A model generated the notes under the pieces. It saw only the letters and a program-made list of their open reading frames with translations. It made no database searches and was not told where the DNA came from. A stretch of 64,000 nucleotides of DNA from Ilumatobacteraceae bacterium (GTDB taxonomy: Bacteria > Actinomycetota > Acidimicrobiia > Acidimicrobiales > Ilumatobacteraceae), in contig JAOBWK010000042.1 of NCBI GenBank assembly GCA_025463305.1, positions 62,001 to 126,000 of the forward strand, read 5' to 3'. Below, in pieces: positions 60,001 to 64,000 of the stretch; the stretch's first letter is position 1; every line of letters begins with the position of its first letter. Both the position numbers and the translations under genes were made by a program.

Positions 60001-60812
60001 AGCGGCGGCTCCACACCGTTCGCGAACGCATCGAGCCGGGCCTGGATCGCCGGTCGCTCGATCTGGCCGAGGGTCTGGGCGTGGCCGTAGGCACGGTGCG
60101 CTTCGTCGTCCCGGGCGTGCGCATCGGGCACGTCGTGCTCCGGGAACAGCCGGTCGACCAGCGCGGTGAAGTCGGCGAGCACGCGCTCGCCCAACTGCCG
60201 CGGATCCGGGTACTGCCACGTCGAGAGGCCGGCCGTGCGGATGCGCGCCTTCAGCTCCTCCAGCCGCTCGCGCCGCGCCGCTGCCGCTGCCGCCGCGGCG
60301 TCGACGCCGAGCACGGCCACTTCATCGTCGCTCTCCACCTCGCCCAGCACGAGCCGGTCCTGCGCCGGACGGGCGTCGACCCACGCCGGATCACGGGTGT
60401 AGAAGTACGCGTGCTCGGCCGCCGCCGGGTCGTTGAGCACGCCGTGGAGGATCTCCATCTCGGTCACCGAGGTGCCGTCCAGCTCGGCCAGCCACGGCAA
60501 CTGATCGGCGAGGCCCTCGGGCAACGCCTCGGGGATCCAGCCGTAGCGCTGCCCGAGCAGGCCGATGAAGTACGGCCGGCTGCGATCGATCTCGGCGAGG
60601 CAGATCGGCAGCACCGCCCCCTCGGCCTTCTGCTCGTCGGTGACGCCCCAGCGCAGGTCGACCTCGGACCACGCCACACCACGCGACTCGCACAGCCGGC
60701 GCAGGAGGGGGAAGACCTGCTTCACCAGCTCCTCGCGCTCTTCCTGCATGTCCCGGAACGTGGACGACACGAACACCCGGATCGATCGGAAGGACGTCGT
60801 GTCCGGTGGCAT
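57048..60812 (-). CDS. DUF4062-STAND NTPase-TPR protein with altered Walker A
   Basis: 1254-residue cytoplasmic protein. The DUF4062 domain is ~10-105: VFVSSTFRDMQEEREEL, DLRWGVTDEQ, and FIGLLGQRYGW. A coiled linker (~165-200) follows. The STAND/NACHT-like ATPase (~250-480) has P-loop position GEAGSGVSS (275-283), where the catalytic Lys is Val281; Walker B VIVVDGADLL (~362-371) is kept. A helical region (~480-700) leads to ~12 TPR-like units of ~40 residues (~715-1250; repeated LGNRA...RGD...AL...EQE..CR..GD). The domain order recalls eukaryotic TEP1 and NPHP3 and bacterial conflict STANDs. The start follows CAAGAT by six bases (minus strand). No fused effector enzyme is visible. Confidence 0.87.
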   Translation of the reverse strand: MPPDTTSFRSIRVFVSSTFRDMQEEREELVKQVFPLLRRLCESRGVAWSEVDLRWGVTDEQKAEGAVLPICLAEIDRSRPYFIGLLGQRYGWIPEALPEGLADQLPWLAELDGTSVTEMEILHGVLNDPAAAEHAYFYTRDPAWVDARPAQDRLVLGEVESDDEVAVLGVDAAAAAAAARRERLEELKARIRTAGLSTWQYPDPRQLGERVLADFTALVDRLFPEHDVPDAHARDDEAHRAYGHAQTLGQIERPAIQARLDAFANGVEPPLVLSGEAGSGVSSIVSAWLEGWRAAHPADTVVEHHVGATSDASEWTSLADRTIATLNAGTNLATDAPADSAARRAALFAAIAAAGARPGRTVIVVDGADLLTDVDGARSLTWLPSVVPPSVRVIVTTNRDDAADPTIVEAHRRGWPVATVPPLDEAERRALIRSFLGRYAKGLDEVHVVRLVGAPMTGNVLYLRTLLDELRQHGDHFTLGDVIERYLAAPTLDALLGLVLARYERDFERDRPGLVRDAMRSLWAARRGLTEPELLDIVGAPGRPETQAVWAPLSLAAEAGLVMGNGLLRFATEPHRRAAEQRYLATDDAQREAHAYLGAMFARSPLGPRVVEELPWQQLGAGDLDALFTTLSDPTFTDAAYRQSHPDLRRLWRRLDESGRQVVDGYRAVITDPGADPEVTWEVARLVTDAGHPTEAVALNRFLVDHYRQGRDDVSARRLPAALVNLGAALFGQGQLEAAEPVLQEAINLSRARNDVTVLRAGLGDLALVRRDRGDLDGSLPLFAEDEALCRRLGDTIGLQASLGNRAQVLRQRGDFAGALALMGEQEALCRSIGDSTGVARALAAQGAILADTGRPAEAVERFTAFRVVSEELGDLRSVAEASISEADLLRQIGRRDEAASRAAEAETLIRRLGDEPLLSRILDARARAAVEEGRWADADQLAAEAVLTARSAGSRPALVLALGMRGTARRELGDAAGARAAHDEELSIATGLGDVGAIATAHVNLASVDLVANDLAAALAHYAQAEPILRTLGAQSSLALLYGNRWQVHSVLGNAPAMISDLIAGGHAAAACGALAQSQQMLTKAVENLYATGRMNETEPVWAGLVDVCRALGDPAGLQRALGERAMLVMARGDVATAAALFDEQESICRQHGDQVGLAACVGNRAILLRNTGDLPGALRCIDEQIEITRATNNGQGHLFATANRGEVLAAMGRVAEGLAALTEARTMAANWNLAPMVQQLDQMIAAVRAGQQ

Positions 60813-60864
60813 CGCCCGATCTTGCCAGCTCCATCGCTCCCACGGCAGACCGCACCCCGGCCGG

Positions 60865-60870
60865 TACTCT
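60865..60870 (+). promoter_or_regulatory. putative -10 box TACTCT, leaderless start at 60877
   Basis: TACTCT ends six bases before the ATG at 60877. Together with CAAGAT (minus strand, 60819-60824) it forms a compact divergent promoter region with the STAND-TPR gene. Confidence 0.5.
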
Positions 60871-60876
60871 TCGACG

Positions 60877-61323
60877 ATGGCTTCCACGAAGGGCGCTGCC
60901 GCGTACGCGTCGCAGGCAGATCTGCTGCCGCCCATCCCGCTCACGATGATGATGAAGTCGGGCGAGCTGCGCCTCGCCGGCCAGCGGCTGCGCTTCACCG
61001 ACACCAAGCACGAGCTGCTCGTCGACGCACCCGTCGCCGAGCTGCACTCGCTCGAGCGGGCCGTGATCGGCATCCACATCTGGCACGGCCCGAAGCGCTA
61101 CCGGTTCGCACTCGGCAGCCGCGACCGGCGCACACAGTCGATCGCGGAGGTCGAGGCCATCACCGAGGAGTGGATCACCATCCTGCAGCCGCTCATCGGG
61201 ACACCACCCGCCGGCCTGACCGTGCGCAAGCCGTGGCCGCGTTGGGCGTGGATGCTCAGCGTCGTCGCGCTGTCCGCCTTCTTCGTCGCCGCGGTCGTGG
61301 TGCTCGTCCGCCTCAAGAACTGA
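60877..61323 (+). CDS. tail-anchored PH-like protein, unknown function
   Basis: 148-residue protein with a cytoplasmic N-terminal region and a single C-terminal membrane helix (~124-144, WAWMLSVVALSAFFVAAVVVLV) followed by RLKN. The soluble part has the strand pattern of bacterial PH-like domains (MMKSGELRLAGQRLRFTD, VAELHSLERAVIGIHIWHGPKRYRFAL), with a closing helix VEAITEEWITIL. I do not recognise a named family. Divergent from the STAND-TPR gene with a 64-base gap; its tail anchor could link a cytosolic complex to the membrane. It is followed 23 bases later by the DUF2127 gene. Confidence 0.6.
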   Translation: MASTKGAAAYASQADLLPPIPLTMMMKSGELRLAGQRLRFTDTKHELLVDAPVAELHSLERAVIGIHIWHGPKRYRFALGSRDRRTQSIAEVEAITEEWITILQPLIGTPPAGLTVRKPWPRWAWMLSVVALSAFFVAAVVVLVRLKN

Positions 61324-61346
61324 CCGAGCAAGGGAAGGAGTGGGCG

Positions 61347-62219
61347 ATGCGCCTGTGGCCGAAGCACTGGCATCCCGAGACGTGGGTGTGCTCGCTGCAC
61401 GGCCACGTCTCGCCGGCCGCCAACGCCGTCAACATCGCCCCGGCCGACGCCGCCATCGGGGCGGTCCTGTCCGACGGACGGCGCCTGGCGCGCTGCCTGC
61501 GCTGCGACACGTGGGTCGAGCACCCGGCCCCCGAGCCCGACGACGCGACGTGGACCGACCTGCCGCCCGTGTCCGAGCTGCCGAAACCGCGCCGTGGCAA
61601 GCAGCTGCAGGAGGCCATCCTGATGCGGCTGATCGCGGTCAACAAGGGTGCCCACGCAACGGTGTTCACGCTGCTGGCCGTCGCGCTCACGCTGCTCGAG
61701 ACGAACCTCAACCACCTCCATCGTTGGTCGCAGAGCCTGATCGACCAGCTGTCCGGACCGCTCGACGACACCGGTCAGCAGGCGAGCCGCAGCTTCCTCG
61801 CCCGTCAGGCGCAGAAGCTGTTCGACCTCCAACCGGGCACGATCAAGGTGCTGCTCGTGCTCGCTGTCGTCTACGCGGTCACGGAGTGGACCGAGGCGTT
61901 CGGGCTGTGGCACGAGCGCCGCTGGGCCGAGTACCTCACCGTCGTCGCGACGGCCGGCTTCCTGCCGCTCGAGGTCCACGAGCTGATCGACAGCATCACC
62001 GTCGTGCGCGTCCTCGCGCTCTCGATCAACATGGCGCTCCTCGTGTGGCTCCTGATCAACAAGCACCTGTTCGGGATCAAGGGCGGGCCGTCCACGCTGC
62101 ACGCCGACGATGCGCTCGACTGGGATGGCATCCTCGCCGCGCCGACACCGGCCGTCGGGCGGCGGATCGTCCGTGAGGGTGACGCGACGGTGGAGCTGCA
62201 ACACTCGCACCATGCATGA
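61347..62219 (+). CDS. DUF2127 membrane protein with N-terminal zinc-ribbon-like motif
   Basis: 290-residue membrane protein. The N-terminal ~65 residues contain TWVCSLHGH and ARCLRCDTWV, a CxxH/CxxC arrangement suggesting a small zinc-binding module. The DUF2127 core has about four helices: KGAHATVFTLLAVALTLLE, TIKVLLVLAVVYAVTEWTEAFGLW, WAEYLTVVATAGFLPLEVHEL and VVRVLALSINMALLVWLL. The GLW..RRWAEYLTVVAT and LPLEVHEL blocks are family hallmarks. Function unknown. AAGGGAAGGAG Shine-Dalgarno before the ATG at 61347. Probably co-transcribed with the tail-anchored PH-like gene. Confidence 0.85.
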   Translation: MRLWPKHWHPETWVCSLHGHVSPAANAVNIAPADAAIGAVLSDGRRLARCLRCDTWVEHPAPEPDDATWTDLPPVSELPKPRRGKQLQEAILMRLIAVNKGAHATVFTLLAVALTLLETNLNHLHRWSQSLIDQLSGPLDDTGQQASRSFLARQAQKLFDLQPGTIKVLLVLAVVYAVTEWTEAFGLWHERRWAEYLTVVATAGFLPLEVHELIDSITVVRVLALSINMALLVWLLINKHLFGIKGGPSTLHADDALDWDGILAAPTPAVGRRIVREGDATVELQHSHHA

Positions 62220-62268
62220 CTTCAACAACTCGGTCATCCCCGTGGTCGCGCTCGACCGCATCGGCTGA
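62212..62268 (+). CDS. 18-residue ORF before the SnoaL-like gene
   Basis: A short frame MHDFNNSVIPVVALDRIG starts at an ATG at 62212, overlapping the end of the DUF2127 gene, and stops five bases before the SnoaL-like ATG. AACACT lies six bases upstream. It may be a leader peptide or chance; length is too short for coding statistics. Confidence 0.25.
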   Translation: MHDFNNSVIPVVALDRIG

Positions 62269-62272
62269 CGCG

Positions 62273-62758
62273 ATGGACCCGCGCCGTCTCGAAGACGCCG
62301 TCGATCACGTCGAGCTCCGGCGGGTGCAGGACGCCTACGCCGACATCGTCTCGCGCCGCAACTGGCCCGAGCTGTGGGAGGTGTTCCTGCCCACCGTCAC
62401 GGTGGACCTGGATCTGCGCGACCGAGTGCTGCGCCTCGAGGGGCCCGACGCGGTGGGCGAGTTCATCGGCACCTCGATCGAGGTGTTCGAGTTCTTCCAG
62501 TTCAACGTGCGCAACACGCGGATCCACCTGCGCGCGGGCGGCAACCCCGATCGCGCCGCGGCCCGGATGTACATGAACGAGCTGCGCCAGACCCACTCCG
62601 GGCACTGGTCGCAGGTCTACGGCGTGTACCACGACACGTTCCACCGCGTCGACGGCCGCTGGTGGATCGCCACCCGCCAGTACCACTCGCTGGCCCGCAA
62701 CAACATGCCAGCGGCGATCTTCGACTTCCCGCACGAGATCGACCTCGACACGCTCTGA
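62273..62758 (+). CDS. SnoaL-like / NTF2-fold protein
   Basis: 161-residue protein with a cone-shaped alpha+beta-barrel (SnoaL-like, nuclear transport factor 2 family). N-terminal helix ELRRVQDAYADIVSRRNWPELWEVFLP, then VTVDLDLRD, the GPDAVGEFIGTSI segment, IHLRAGGNPDRAAARMYM, and HDTFHRVDGRWWIATRQYHSL. The fold serves as hydratase, isomerase, cyclase or ligand-binding protein; the active site cannot be assigned. The start at 62273 is an ATG without clear Shine-Dalgarno; longer in-frame alternatives begin in the previous gene. Not obviously connected to the STAND module. Confidence 0.8.
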   Translation: MDPRRLEDAVDHVELRRVQDAYADIVSRRNWPELWEVFLPTVTVDLDLRDRVLRLEGPDAVGEFIGTSIEVFEFFQFNVRNTRIHLRAGGNPDRAAARMYMNELRQTHSGHWSQVYGVYHDTFHRVDGRWWIATRQYHSLARNNMPAAIFDFPHEIDLDTL

Positions 62759-62789
62759 CGAACACTGGCGCGGTCGGCCGGCAGCCGGC

Positions 62790-64000
62790 TCAGCAGACCT
62801 CGGCCGGCGCCGTCCAGGTGGTGATCCGCTCCGCCCCGACCTCACCGTTGGTGTAGACGGGACGGACGCGGATGGTGCGCGCGTTCGCCGAGGGCACGAG
62901 CAGCGGCGTGTAGTTCGTGATGTCCGGCGCCGTCATGATCGCGAACTCGGTGTACGACAGGTCGAAGTTCTGGAACGAGAAGTCGTACCACGCGAGGCCC
63001 GGCAGCTCGCCCGGCCACACCGGGCGCAACTGCCAGCCGGCGCCAGGGTTGGGGCACGACGCGCTGAACGTCGCCGTCGACAGGTCGAGCGTGGTGGTGG
63101 TGCTCGGCACGACCGTGGACGATGTCGTCGTGGGTGCGGCGGTAGTGCTCGGCGGATGCAGGGCGAGCTGCTGCGCCGTCTTCTCGGTGTTGCGCGAGAC
63201 GTTCCACACGATCACCACGGCCAACGAGACACCGGCGACGGCGGCGGCGAGGAACGCCACCCGACGCGGCCATCGCCGCGCCTTGGGCTCGCGCTGTGGC
63301 CCGTCGAAGCGCTCGGGTCCGGCGATCGGAGGGATCGTGCTGATGGCCGAGGTCTGGCCGGTGTCGTTCTGGTTCGGAGGACCGTCGCCGGCGGGCTGTG
63401 ATTCGAACAGCGTCGGCCAGTCGTCGTCGTGCTCGGCGCTCGCCACCCACGTCGCAGGAGTGGCATTGGTGACGTCGTTGGTGCCGCGCCGTTGGGCCAG
63501 CTGCCCGGCGGTCTCGAGGATGCGGGCGACCTCGGTGGTGGACATCGTCGCGTGGGTCGAACGCACGATGGTGTGCAGCACGGACACGCGGCACACGATC
63601 ACGCTGCCGAGCGTGGTGACCGGCTGCGGCAGCACCGCGTCGACGAAGCACATCACCGGCACGACCTCTTGGCCGAGGATCTCGCTCAGCCGCTCGGCCT
63701 CCCAGACCAGGATCTCCAGCTTGTCGACGATCGGGAACCGGCCGTGCCACAGCATCTTCTTGCTGTAGACGAGCCGCCCCGAGTACTTCTTCGCATCGAC
63801 CAGGTAGAGCCCGCCGTTGCCGATGACGAGGTGATCGAGCCGGGTCTCGTCGTCGATGATCAGGTCGTGGAGCACGGTGTAGCCCGGCGGCAGCTCGTTC
63901 AGCTTCTTGCGCACCGACGGCTCGCGCTCGGCGCCGGACTCCCACGCCGTTGCCTGACGGGCGAGCTTGTCGGAACGGGTTCGCAGGCGGTCGGCCCGCT
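62790..64000 (-). CDS. NERD-domain membrane protein, 5' end outside the window
   Basis: The open frame continues without a stop to the right edge (at least 403 codons). The true start is outside, because the NERD pattern A-W-E-S-G-A-E-R-E with LPPGYTVLHDLIIDDETRLDHLVIG and LYLVDAKKYSG begins upstream of the first in-window GTG. NERD (nuclease-related) domains belong to the restriction-endonuclease-like fold; the Asp-x-Lys in LVDAKKYSG is the expected catalytic spot. C-terminal to it are a hydrophilic linker, one membrane helix (VAFLAAAVAGVSLAVVIVWNV), a Thr/Ser-rich stretch and a ~95-residue extracellular Cys-containing domain ending TAPAEVC. The topology places the NERD domain in the cytoplasm. 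Confidence 0.82.
   Translation of the reverse strand, partial: RADRLRTRSDKLARQATAWESGAEREPSVRKKLNELPPGYTVLHDLIIDDETRLDHLVIGNGGLYLVDAKKYSGRLVYSKKMLWHGRFPIVDKLEILVWEAERLSEILGQEVVPVMCFVDAVLPQPVTTLGSVIVCRVSVLHTIVRSTHATMSTTEVARILETAGQLAQRRGTNDVTNATPATWVASAEHDDDWPTLFESQPAGDGPPNQNDTGQTSAISTIPPIAGPERFDGPQREPKARRWPRRVAFLAAAVAGVSLAVVIVWNVSRNTEKTAQQLALHPPSTTAAPTTTSSTVVPSTTTTLDLSTATFSASCPNPGAGWQLRPVWPGELPGLAWYDFSFQNFDLSYTEFAIMTAPDITNYTPLLVPSANARTIRVRPVYTNGEVGAERITTWTAPAEVC

Noticed and set aside
57216..62219. Plus-strand open frame of 1667 codons across the STAND-TPR locus
   Set aside because: It is Arg/His/Gly-rich without domains, antisense to the well-supported 1254-aa gene. Only its last 290 codons (DUF2127) are real. 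Very high GC keeps antisense frames open.

Overview
The window is a dense, very GC-rich stretch of bacterial chromosome with about 60 genes. Gaps are short and there are no rRNA or tRNA genes, no CRISPR array, no integrase and no transposase. The gene content points to an actinobacterium, and I infer class Acidimicrobiia (Ilumatobacter-like), though the class is inference only. The supporting content is mycofactocin genes mftE and mftF, several F420-type flavin/deazaflavin enzymes, glucosyl-3-phosphoglycerate synthase, a maltokinase-cap protein, DUF3052, DUF4395 and DUF2127. No gap exceeds 300 bases. The largest are 1-191 (start of window), 36122-36301, 39876-40041, 19754-19873 and 25056-25172, all described below.

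Layout. 0.2-8.2 kb: NarL-type sensor kinase and response regulator, then a MacB-type ABC ATPase with two FtsX permeases. 8.2-12.5 kb: two PPOX-fold proteins, DUF3052, 3-hydroxyacyl-CoA dehydrogenase, an SCO6745-like protein and a class III CoA-transferase. 12.5-15.8 kb: DedA-mftE-mftF operon and DUF4395. 15.9-24.4 kb: alanine-racemase-fold protein and acyltransferase-like membrane protein, a sigma-70 factor, an SDR, a zinc metallopeptidase interrupted by an in-frame TAA, a ROK kinase, a PLP desulfhydrase/deaminase, and an ECF sigma factor with a membrane partner. 24.4-32.1 kb: uracil-DNA glycosylase and a compressed Liv-type importer made of a fused LivH-LivM permease, an MFS-LivF-LivG triple fusion and a binding protein. 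32.1-39.9 kb: YihY, 2OG oxygenase, PLP decarboxylase, FolB-FolK fusion, a divergent DHPS-like protein, GpgS and a maltokinase-cap protein. 40-52.2 kb: two luciferase-like monooxygenases, two TetR regulators, a Ddn-like protein, amidase, agmatine deiminase with N-carbamoylputrescine amidase, carotenoid oxygenase, a second 2OG oxygenase and a PAS-GGDEF protein.

52.3-64 kb: the most unusual part. A four-gene overlapping operon encodes a lipoprotein, a bitopic membrane protein, a SLOG-like nucleotide-binding protein and a two-TM protein with two Rossmann (TrkA-N/RCK) domains and two RyR-like repeats. It converges on a 1254-residue DUF4062-STAND-TPR protein whose Walker A lysine is replaced by valine. 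Divergent from that gene lie a tail-anchored PH-like protein and a DUF2127 membrane protein. I read this as a candidate nucleotide-sensing or conflict/stress module with channel-like architecture; function is inference.

Expression. About 30 genes have a (T/C)AnnnT hexamer ending 6-9 bases before the start codon and no Shine-Dalgarno sequence, the signature of leaderless transcription known in actinobacteria. I used it to choose starts. Genes inside operons instead use ATGA/GTGA overlaps, and a few first genes (folB-folK, LLM oxygenase, carotenoid oxygenase) have clear Shine-Dalgarno sequences.
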